Assembly (NCBI GenBank): GCA_026225435.1 | Contig: JAMFST010000183.1 | Coordinates: forward strand, 1-6,488 | Source: Labilithrix luteola | GTDB taxonomy: Bacteria; Myxococcota_A; Polyangia; Polyangiales; Polyangiaceae | Direction of reading: 5' to 3' | DNA length: 6,488 nt | Shown: in pieces, positions 1 through 4,535 of the stretch | How the letters are laid out: each line of letters opens with the position of its first letter | Position numbering within the stretch: the first letter of the stretch is position 1 | Position numbers and translations under genes: made by a program | Notes under the pieces: model-generated | Database searches by the model: none | The model's input: the letters and a program-made list of their open reading frames with translations, nothing else | Told to the model about the DNA's origin: nothing

Positions 1-66
1 ACGGCTCGCTCTCCTCGTCCCCGGGCGGAGGATACCGCCACGATGAAGACGACGGGGGCGCGATGA
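1..66 (+). CDS. Possible 3' end of an upstream gene (partial)
   Basis: The frame beginning at base 1 is open for 21 codons and stops at TGA 64-66, which overlaps the ATG (63-65) of the sigma factor gene as ATGA. Such 4-base overlaps are typical of translationally coupled genes, and one recurs at 4532-4535 in this window. The visible residues (Arg, Pro and Thr rich, ending in KTTGAR) match no family I recognise. The frame of the sigma gene itself is also open back to base 1, so this short tail may be chance. Low confidence. Confidence 0.3.
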   Translation, partial: TARSPRPRAEDTATMKTTGAR

Positions 67-875
67 CATTCGAGGAATTTCTCCTCGTCGCGCGCGCCGC
101 CTGGCCGTCGTGGCCCGGTGTTCGTCCCGATTCCTTCGCCACCTTCGTGCGCGCCCTGCCGGACCTCGGGTCCCCCGGTGCGCTCGACGCACTGCACGCT
201 GGCGATCTCTGGCTCGCCTTCCACGCAGGGAAGGGGCTGGCGCCCGCGCTCGCCGCGCTCGAAGCGAGCTGCTTCGCCGATCTCGGGCCTCTGTTGCGCG
301 CGCGTCGCGCCGAAGCGAGCCACATCGACGAGGTCATCCAGCGCCTCCGCCATCGTCTGCTGGTCGCCGAGCCGGGGAGCGCGCCACGCATCCTCGGCTA
401 CCAGGGGCGCGGCGAGCTGCGCGCGTGGGTGCGCGTCGCCGCCGTCCGTACCTGGCTGAACATGAAGCGTGAACGGGGCGAGCGCCCCGGCGCGAACATC
501 GAGGACGTCCTCGCCACCGAGGCCACCGGCGATCTCGAGCTCGAGCTCCTCAAGGGGAAGTACCGCGACCTCTTTCGCCGCGCCTTCGCCGACACGCTGG
601 AGGCGCTCGCTCCGGGCACGCGCCTCCTCCTCAAGCTGCACTACCTCGATCGCCTCTCGATGGAGGACGTCGGCAAGGTGCTCGGCGTGCACCGCCTCAC
701 GGTGCTCCGCCGCCTCGAACGCGCCCGCGCCGAGATCTCCGAAGGGACCAAGGAGCGTCTCGAGACCGAGCTACGCCTCGCCCCCACCGAGGTCGAGAGC
801 TTGATCCGCCTGATCCAGAGCCGCCTCGACGTGAGCCTCGAGCGCGCCCTCCAGGAGAACGCGCTTCAGGCTTAG
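63..875 (+). CDS. Myxobacterial-type sigma-70 family RNA polymerase sigma factor
   Basis: This 270-residue protein is a divergent sigma-70 family protein, expected to act in the cytoplasm by directing RNA polymerase to a subset of promoters. Residues about 48-137 resemble region 2, ending in a WVRVAAVRTWLNMKRE segment like region 2.4. Residues about 183-224 are a clear region 4 helix-turn-helix (LLLKLHYLDRLSMEDVGKVL then GVHRLTVLRRLERAR). The N-terminal 45 residues and the C-terminal 45 residues, which look helical, extend beyond the usual ECF core. The layout matches the large myxobacterial sigma family I know as Sig-70_gmx1 (TIGR03001), assigned from memory. In that family a Ser/Thr kinase gene is often adjacent; none is visible here. 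The ATG at 63 overlaps a possible upstream stop as ATGA. No good Shine-Dalgarno is seen, so coupling would explain initiation. The frame stays open upstream, so an earlier start outside the window is possible. The target promoters are unknown. Confidence 0.85.
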   Translation: MTFEEFLLVARAAWPSWPGVRPDSFATFVRALPDLGSPGALDALHAGDLWLAFHAGKGLAPALAALEASCFADLGPLLRARRAEASHIDEVIQRLRHRLLVAEPGSAPRILGYQGRGELRAWVRVAAVRTWLNMKRERGERPGANIEDVLATEATGDLELELLKGKYRDLFRRAFADTLEALAPGTRLLLKLHYLDRLSMEDVGKVLGVHRLTVLRRLERARAEISEGTKERLETELRLAPTEVESLIRLIQSRLDVSLERALQENALQA

Positions 876-888
876 TGCTGCGTCGTCG

Positions 889-1308
889 TCAGATGAAGTT
901 CAGGACGCCGTAGACGAGCGAGGTCACGATCGCCAGCCCACCCAGCGGGACCTGGAACGCGACGAGCTTGCCGCGGATCTGGTTCCCCTTCTCGATCGCC
1001 ATCGCGTTGCCGCGGAAGGCGTAGGTCGAGATGAGCCCGAAGCCGAGGAGGAGCCCCACGCCGAAGTCAGCGACGCCCGAGAGCAGCCAGAAGACGAACG
1101 ACAGCGGATGGCTGCCCATCATGCCGAGGTTCATGACGCACTCGATGATCTCCCAGACTCCCCAGAAGAACATCGTGAGGCCGATCCAGCCCTGGTACTG
1201 CGCGAGCTTCGCGAGCTTCTCCGCCGCGCTGGGCGACTTGCCGACGAAGAGAGACGACATCGCCAGGATGCCACCGAGAATGCCAATCACCATGGAAACG
1301 AGAAACAT
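889..1308 (-). CDS. Small multi-pass membrane protein of unknown function
   Basis: The product is 139 residues and I do not recognise a family. Four hydrophobic segments are visible at about residues 2-22, 39-62, 69-98 and 114-137, so it should be an integral inner-membrane protein. A polar stretch (about 23-38, KSPSAAEKLAKLAQ) separates helices 1 and 2, and a basic loop (about 99-113) precedes helix 4. Gly and Met are frequent within the helices. I chose ATG 1306-1308 because GAGG (minus strand, bases 1315-1318) lies 6 bases upstream. A GTG at 1318-1320 would add four residues (MRHA) but has only pyrimidine-rich sequence before it. The gene converges on the sigma factor gene, with 13 bases between the stops and no clear terminator. 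The ACP-like gene lies upstream on the same strand, 135 bases away, so co-transcription is possible but not shown. Confidence 0.75.
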   Translation of the reverse strand: MFLVSMVIGILGGILAMSSLFVGKSPSAAEKLAKLAQYQGWIGLTMFFWGVWEIIECVMNLGMMGSHPLSFVFWLLSGVADFGVGLLLGFGLISTYAFRGNAMAIEKGNQIRGKLVAFQVPLGGLAIVTSLVYGVLNFI

Positions 1309-1335
1309 CGCGTGCCTCACAGGGAGGGGCCCAGG

Positions 1336-1350
1336 CCGGCTCCGTGCCGG
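1336..1350. repeat. Short perfect hairpin in the leader of the membrane protein gene
   Basis: CCGGC (1336-1340), loop TCCGT, then GCCGG (1346-1350) form a perfect 5-bp stem. It lies 28 bases upstream of the ATG of the minus-strand membrane protein gene. The stem is short for such GC-rich DNA and may be chance. Confidence 0.25.
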
Positions 1351-1377
1351 TTCCTCTCCTCCCGCCGAGAAGACACG

Positions 1378-1416
1378 CGCCCGAACGGCGGAGTAGCGGG
1401 TCGGGCGAACGTTTTT
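1378..1416. terminator. Terminator-like inverted repeat with a T5 run
   Basis: CGCCCGA (1378-1384) and TCGGGCG (1401-1407) form a perfect 7-bp stem around a 16-base loop. On the plus strand AACG and then TTTTT (1412-1416) follow. No plus-strand gene ends nearby, so a plus-strand terminator would stop readthrough or antisense RNA. On the minus strand the stem begins 36 bases past the ACP-like stop codon and is followed by a pyrimidine-rich stretch (CGTGTCTTCTC), so it could also end the ACP transcript. Direction and function are uncertain. Confidence 0.35.
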
Positions 1417-1443
1417 CTACTTTGCGGTGTTTCTCGGGTCAGC

Positions 1444-1794
1444 TCAGGTCAGACCACGGACCCGATCGCGCGGGCGGACCGCGGGGAAGGTCGTCCAGGA
1501 GTCCGAGGCGTCCGCCTCGCGGTACCCGAGCTTCGGCAGGACGCCCGACTTCGGCGGCGCCGGCTCGTGGAACGCGTTGACGAAGTCGGCCACCGTCTCT
1601 GCGGTGGCGATGGCAGCCACCGGGACCTCGACCCGCTCGAACTCCTCGAGCCGGACGGAGATGAGGACGAGGTCGAGCGCGTCGAGCCCGAGATCGCGCG
1701 ACAGGTGCATCTCGGCGGTGATCCTCCCCGGATCCATCGCCAGATAACGCCCGAGCAACACGCGAAACCTCTCCAGCCGATCAGCGGACGACAT
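1444..1794 (-). CDS. Acyl-carrier-protein-like protein lacking the phosphopantetheine serine
   Basis: Residues 1-76 of this 116-residue protein follow the acyl carrier protein pattern: a first helix (about 4-19), then RITAEMHLSRDLGLDALDLV leading into helix II (to about residue 54), VEVP at the helix II/III turn, and a final TVADFVNAF helix. In active carrier proteins the D-S-L serine carries 4'-phosphopantetheine. Here the triplet is D38-A39-L40, encoded by GCG at 1678-1680 (minus strand), so normal conversion to the holo form should not be possible. A polar 40-residue tail (77-116) is extra for an ACP. I chose ATG 1792-1794 because GAGGAGA (minus strand, 1804-1810) lies 9 bases upstream. 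The frame is open to 1872, but that ATG would add 26 residues and displace the good ribosome binding site. The gene follows the ABC ATPase gene on the same strand after 127 bases. No ketosynthase, adenylation domain or phosphopantetheinyl transferase is in view, so its partner is unknown. It could be a structural or regulatory pseudo-ACP. Confidence 0.7.
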   Translation of the reverse strand: MSSADRLERFRVLLGRYLAMDPGRITAEMHLSRDLGLDALDLVLISVRLEEFERVEVPVAAIATAETVADFVNAFHEPAPPKSGVLPKLGYREADASDSWTTFPAVRPRDRVRGLT

Positions 1795-1803
1795 TCGATT
1801 CGC

Positions 1804-1810
1804 TCTCCTC
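1804..1810 (-). promoter_or_regulatory. Shine-Dalgarno of the ACP-like gene
   Basis: Read on the minus strand this is GAGGAGA, 9 bases upstream of ATG 1792-1794. It decides the start in favour of the 116-residue product over a 142-residue form beginning at 1872. Confidence 0.7.
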
Positions 1811-1872
1811 GACCTGCCTAGTACCGCGGGGAGGTATGGACCGATCACCGGGAGAGCCGTTTTGCGGGTCAA

Positions 1873-1893
1873 CGCGCAGTAAAGGAGTGCGCG
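1873..1893 (-). terminator. Possible hairpin terminator between the ABC ATPase and ACP-like genes
   Basis: CGCGCA (1873-1878) and TGCGCG (1888-1893) form a perfect 6-bp stem with a 9-base loop. The stem begins 28 bases after the ABC ATPase stop codon on the minus strand. Only two T residues follow, so it is not a classical intrinsic terminator. It could instead be an operator for the ACP-like gene downstream. Confidence 0.3.
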
Positions 1894-1921
1894 GGTCTCT
1901 TTGCAGAACGTGTCGGCGGGC

Positions 1922-2716
1922 TCAATCCTCGAGATCAGCGAGGAAAAACCGCTCGTGCTCCGTCGGCTGGCGCATCGCCACCCCGAAGGTGCGGGTGAGC
2001 AGATCCTCGGTCATCACCTCGGCCGGCGCCCCCTGCGCCACGATCTGCCCTTTGCACAAAAGGACAACCCGATGGGCGTACTGCGCCGCCAGGTGCAGGT
2101 CATGCGTCACGAACACCAGCGAACGCCCGCGCGCGGCCTCCTCGCGGAGGACACGGAAGAGCCGGCCCACCTCCTTCACGTCCAGGGCGGCGCTCGGCTC
2201 GTCGAGGAGGAGCAGCGGCGTGTCCTGCGCCAGCGCTCGCCCGATGGAGACCCGCTTCTGCTCCCCACCGCTCAGCTCCTCGACCCGGCGGTCCTGCAAC
2301 TCCCCCAGCCCGGCCCGCTCGAGAGCTTCGCCGACGATGCGCGAATCCTCCTCGCTCATCCGCAGGGCCCCCCGCTGGTAAGGAGCGCGCCCCATCGCCA
2401 CCACCTCGCGCACCCGGTAGCCACTGGGGATCTCCTCACGCTGCGCCACGACGGCAACGAGCCTCGCGATCGCCTCTCTCCGGAGCAAAGCGACATCGGT
2501 CCCGTCGATTTCTACGGCCCCTTTACGTGTCTTCAGAGTGCCGGTCATGACGCGTAGCAGCGTGGTCTTTCCCGCACCGTTCGGACCGACCACCGCAACC
2601 ATCTCTCCGCGCTCGATCGACAGATCCAGCGGTCCCAGCGTGCTTGTAGGTGCCGCCGTGCGTAACTCGGCCGTATCCGACGCGACGTAGATTGCCGAAA
2701 CGGCGCGCAGCGTCAT
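1922..2716 (-). CDS. ABC transporter ATP-binding protein, FecE/BtuD/HmuV type
   Basis: This 264-residue protein is a complete single-domain ABC ATPase that would power an inner-membrane importer from the cytoplasmic side. Visible motifs are Walker A GPNGAGKT (44-51), Q-loop Gln92, signature LSGGE (148-152), Walker B LLLLDEP (168-174), D-loop SAALD (175-179) and the switch His206 in THD. The segment YRVREVVAMGRAPYQ (100-114) is typical of the FepC/FhuC/BtuD/HmuV group, so the likely cargo is an iron-siderophore, heme or cobalamin; the sequence cannot say which. No permease or substrate-binding gene is adjacent. I chose ATG 2714-2716 because AAAGGAGG (minus strand, 2726-2733) sits 9 bases upstream. 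The frame is open for 108 further codons to 3040, but that part is Arg/Cys rich, has no ABC character and runs antisense into the PhaR-type gene. The gene is transcribed divergently from the PhaR-type gene. Confidence 0.93.
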   Translation of the reverse strand: MTLRAVSAIYVASDTAELRTAAPTSTLGPLDLSIERGEMVAVVGPNGAGKTTLLRVMTGTLKTRKGAVEIDGTDVALLRREAIARLVAVVAQREEIPSGYRVREVVAMGRAPYQRGALRMSEEDSRIVGEALERAGLGELQDRRVEELSGGEQKRVSIGRALAQDTPLLLLDEPSAALDVKEVGRLFRVLREEAARGRSLVFVTHDLHLAAQYAHRVVLLCKGQIVAQGAPAEVMTEDLLTRTFGVAMRQPTEHERFFLADLED

Positions 2717-2725
2717 CGCCGGCCC

Positions 2726-2733
2726 CCTCCTTT
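2726..2733 (-). promoter_or_regulatory. Strong Shine-Dalgarno of the ABC ATPase gene
   Basis: The minus strand reads AAAGGAGG, 9 bases before ATG 2714-2716. It is the strongest ribosome binding site in the window, and it sets the start well inside the longer open frame. Confidence 0.85.
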
Positions 2734-2746
2734 CGACATCTTGTCG
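2734..2746. repeat. Inverted repeat next to the ABC ATPase ribosome binding site
   Basis: CGACA (2734-2738), spacer TCT, TGTCG (2742-2746) is a perfect 5-bp inverted repeat abutting the Shine-Dalgarno of the ABC ATPase gene. It could be a small operator or a leader hairpin, and it does not resemble a Fur box. It may be chance. Confidence 0.25.
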
Positions 2747-2825
2747 CGCCTCGGTTGCCGCAGTGCGCACGTCGGCTGTCCTCGCCGGTTGGCGGCCCAT
2801 GCGATAGCCTACCCCTAGCTTCTCC

Positions 2826-2867
2826 ACGCGACGTCGCCGAAACGCGACGGAAACGTGGAAAGTTCCA
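2826..2867. repeat. Direct and inverted repeats in the divergent ABC ATPase / PhaR intergenic region
   Basis: The 233-base gap between the divergent starts holds two copies of ACGCGACG (2826-2833 and 2842-2849), spaced 16 bases start to start. It also has two copies of GAAACG (2839-2844 and 2850-2855), spaced 11 bases, and the inverted repeat TGGAA-AG-TTCCA (2856-2867). Clustering in a divergent promoter region fits regulator binding, but no protein can be assigned. A run of seven G (2883-2889) lies further towards the PhaR gene. I could not pick convincing -35/-10 elements. Confidence 0.3.
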
Positions 2868-2949
2868 GGGCAAAACCAGCTCGGGGGGGCTTTGATCTTC
2901 CACCCGATCCGTCGCGCCCAAAGGCCGCCTTTCCTGGAGCAAGACGCGC

Positions 2950-3567
2950 GTGAATGACAACAAGTCGACGGTGAACACACCCGAAGAAAACGCCACTGCC
3001 GCTGCTGCTGCCCACGCGAATGGCACCGCGGCGCTCGCACAGGGAGGCGCGGCCGACGCCAAATCGGCGGCGGATACCCTCTCTCGCCGCGTCATCAAGC
3101 GGTACTCGAACCGCAAGTTGTACGACACGCAGGACAGTCGCTACGTGACCCTCCTCCAGATCGCCGAGATGGTTCGCAGCGGCGAGGAGGTCCAGATCAT
3201 CGACAACAACAGCAAGGAGGACCTCACCGAGGTCACCCTCGCGCAGATCATCTACGAGGAGCAGAAGGCTCACTCGCGCAGCGTGCCGCTGCAGACCCTC
3301 AAGGAGCTGATTCACCAGCGCACCGAGAAGGTCCTCACCGAGCTGCGTGAAGGCCCGATCGGCCGGCTTCTGCCGGGTAGCCGTGATGCGAACGGCGAGC
3401 ACGAAGGCGGCGAGCACGACGCAGCGGGATCGCACGCCCACCCGCCGGCCAACCAGTCGTCGCGCAACGTCGCGGCGGAGCCCTGGGCCGAGCTGACGGC
3501 GGAGATCCGCAAGCTCCGCGAGCGGGTCGAGCACCTCGAGTCACGTCTCAACGGCCCGAAATCCTGA
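2950..3567 (+). CDS. phaR: PhaR-type polyhydroxyalkanoate synthesis regulator
   Basis: Residues about 48-107 of this 205-residue protein match the PhaR N-terminal DNA-binding domain: [20 protein letters not shown], then [20 protein letters not shown], then the [19 protein letters not shown] stretch. In well-studied bacteria PhaR binds DNA and also polyhydroxyalkanoate, repressing phasin genes and its own gene until polymer forms. Residues 15-41 are an Ala-rich, low-complexity extension. Residues about 149-165 are a Gly/His/Glu-rich linker, and 178-201 form a likely coiled coil ([20 protein letters not shown]), probably for oligomerisation. The start is GTG 2950, with GGAG (2936-2939) 10 bases upstream. 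No polymer synthase, phasin or depolymerase gene is in view, so in this lineage it may regulate something else. It is divergent from the ABC ATPase gene and followed by a strong hairpin at 3632-3659. Confidence 0.85.
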   Translation: MNDNKSTVNTPEENATAAAAAHANGTAALAQGGAADAKSAADTLSRRVIKRYSNRKLYDTQDSRYVTLLQIAEMVRSGEEVQIIDNNSKEDLTEVTLAQIIYEEQKAHSRSVPLQTLKELIHQRTEKVLTELREGPIGRLLPGSRDANGEHEGGEHDAAGSHAHPPANQSSRNVAAEPWAELTAEIRKLRERVEHLESRLNGPKS

Positions 3568-3631
3568 AGGTTTTCCGATCCGGCAGCCAGGCAGCGGACC
3601 GAATCGGACATGTATTCCTGACAATCGTTAA

Positions 3632-3659
3632 CGCGCCGCGGTGATCTTCTCGCGGCGCG
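3632..3659 (+). terminator. Strong GC-rich hairpin downstream of the PhaR gene
   Basis: CGCGCCGCG (3632-3640), a 10-base loop and CGCGGCGCG (3651-3659) form a perfect 9-bp stem starting 65 bases after the PhaR-type stop codon. No T run follows, so it is not a canonical intrinsic terminator, though U-poor GC hairpins may serve that role in high-GC bacteria. It also insulates the sigma factor promoter from upstream transcription. Confidence 0.5.
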
Positions 3660-3662
3660 GGT

Positions 3663-3681
3663 GACCACTCTTCAGGTGGTC
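3663..3681. repeat. Second inverted repeat directly after the terminator-like hairpin
   Basis: GACCAC (3663-3668), 7-base spacer, GTGGTC (3676-3681) is a perfect 6-bp inverted repeat starting four bases beyond the 3632-3659 hairpin. It could be the second half of a tandem terminator or an operator. It lies 47-65 bases upstream of the proposed sigma factor promoter. Confidence 0.35.
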
Positions 3682-3727
3682 TCGCCCCGGTAGGCACGCC
3701 CCTCGCAATACTTCTTGCGGGACGTCT

Positions 3728-3753
3728 GGAATAGACGCGGACAGCAGCAGGTT
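3728..3753 (+). promoter_or_regulatory. Candidate SigR-type autoregulatory promoter (GGAAT-N18-GTT)
   Basis: GGAAT at 3728-3732 is followed by exactly 18 bases and then GTT at 3751-3753. This matches the promoter consensus described for SigR and SigH of actinobacteria (GGAAT-N18-GTT), the group this sigma factor most resembles. Transcription would begin near 3760, leaving a leader of about 30 bases that holds GAAAGG (3777-3782) and ATG 3792. Position, spacing and sigma type agree, so autoregulation is likely, though the motif has only eight specified bases. Confidence 0.6.
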
Positions 3754-3776
3754 GTCCGTGTGTAAGCCAGGAGCCA

Positions 3777-3782
3777 GAAAGG
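3777..3782 (+). promoter_or_regulatory. Ribosome binding site of the ECF sigma factor gene
   Basis: GAAAGG lies 9 bases upstream of ATG 3792. It supports that start, and with it the long Ala-rich N-terminal extension of the sigma factor. Confidence 0.5.
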
Positions 3783-3791
3783 CCTGTTACG

Positions 3792-4535
3792 ATGGCGAAC
3801 TTCTTCACGGCTGGACGCAAGGCAGCACAAAAGACCGCGGCCAGCCCGAGCAACACGGCTGAGATCGATAACGCGGAAGCGGCGGGAGCAGAGGCTGCTC
3901 CGCCCGGATTCACGGAGGAGTGCCTCGGGCACATGGACGCCCTCTACGGCGTCGCGTGCCGGCTCACCCGCAACCCGACCGAGGCCGAGGATCTGGTCCA
4001 GGACGCGATGCTCAAGGCGATGCGCGCCCAGCACCAGTTCCAGGCCGGTACCAACCTCAAGGCCTGGCTGTTCCGCATCCTCACGAACACCTTCATCAAC
4101 AAGTACCGCCGCGGCGGGCTCGAGCGTGCGCTCTTCGACGGGCCGGACGCCGATCCGCTGGTCGACGGCTGGGTGAGCGCCTCGACGATGCGCCAGCTCC
4201 GCGAGCCGGAGCAGATCGCCCTCCTTCCGATCGTGGAAGGAGAGGTGCGCCGCGCGCTCGACGAGCTGCCGCCGGAGTTCAAGCTCGCCGTCATCCTCTG
4301 CGACGTGCAGGAGTTCTCCTACGAGGAGATCGCCGAGATCATGGGCTGCCCGATCGGAACGGTCATGAGCCGTCTCCATCGCGGAAGAAAACTGCTCCAG
4401 AAAGCGCTGTACGGGCATGCCCTGGCGCTCGGCATCGTCAAAGGCGAAGATGGCAAGTCTGCCGACAACGTGACGCGTAACCCCGCGCCGGCCGACCTGT
4501 CGGCCTACCGGGCAAGGAGACGAGGAGCTGCATGA
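3792..4535 (+). CDS. ECF sigma factor, SigR/ECF12-like
   Basis: This 247-residue protein is an extracytoplasmic-function sigma factor. Region 2 spans about residues 43-108, including LTRNPTEAEDLVQDAMLKA and GTNLKAWLFRILTNTFIN followed by KYRR. Region 4 spans about 152-204, including AVILCDVQEFSYEEIAEIMG then CPIGTVMSRLHRGRKLL. These two stretches closely resemble Streptomyces SigR and mycobacterial SigH, which control thiol-oxidative stress genes. It carries a 40-residue Ala-rich N-terminal extension and a 40-residue C-terminal tail with a basic end (RARRRGAA), both beyond the core. The stop TGA (4533-4535) overlaps the ATG of the anti-sigma gene (4532-4534), the usual arrangement for coupled synthesis with an inhibitor. 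A SigR-type promoter motif at 3728-3753 suggests it activates its own transcription. The group assignment is by eye; the inducing signal is inferred from relatives. Confidence 0.92.
   Translation: MANFFTAGRKAAQKTAASPSNTAEIDNAEAAGAEAAPPGFTEECLGHMDALYGVACRLTRNPTEAEDLVQDAMLKAMRAQHQFQAGTNLKAWLFRILTNTFINKYRRGGLERALFDGPDADPLVDGWVSASTMRQLREPEQIALLPIVEGEVRRALDELPPEFKLAVILCDVQEFSYEEIAEIMGCPIGTVMSRLHRGRKLLQKALYGHALALGIVKGEDGKSADNVTRNPAPADLSAYRARRRGAA

Noticed and set aside
1108..1821. A 237-codon plus-strand open frame crossing the membrane protein and ACP-like genes
   Set aside because: It is antisense to two genes with good ribosome binding sites, has Arg/His/Glu-rich shadow composition, and has no recognisable domain.
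1866..1871. TTGACC on the minus strand as a -35 element for the ACP-like gene
   Set aside because: No acceptable -10 hexamer lies at 16-18 bases from it.
2717..3040. A 108-residue N-terminal extension of the ABC ATPase, starting at 3040
   Set aside because: It is Arg/Cys rich without ABC features, runs antisense into the PhaR-type gene, and would bypass the strong AAAGGAGG site placed 9 bases before ATG 2716.
3723..3761. Two mutually exclusive RNA hairpins (3723-3737 and 3735-3761) as an attenuator in the sigma factor leader
   Set aside because: They coincide with the proposed -35, spacer and -10 of the SigR-type promoter. If transcription starts near 3760 they are not in the RNA.
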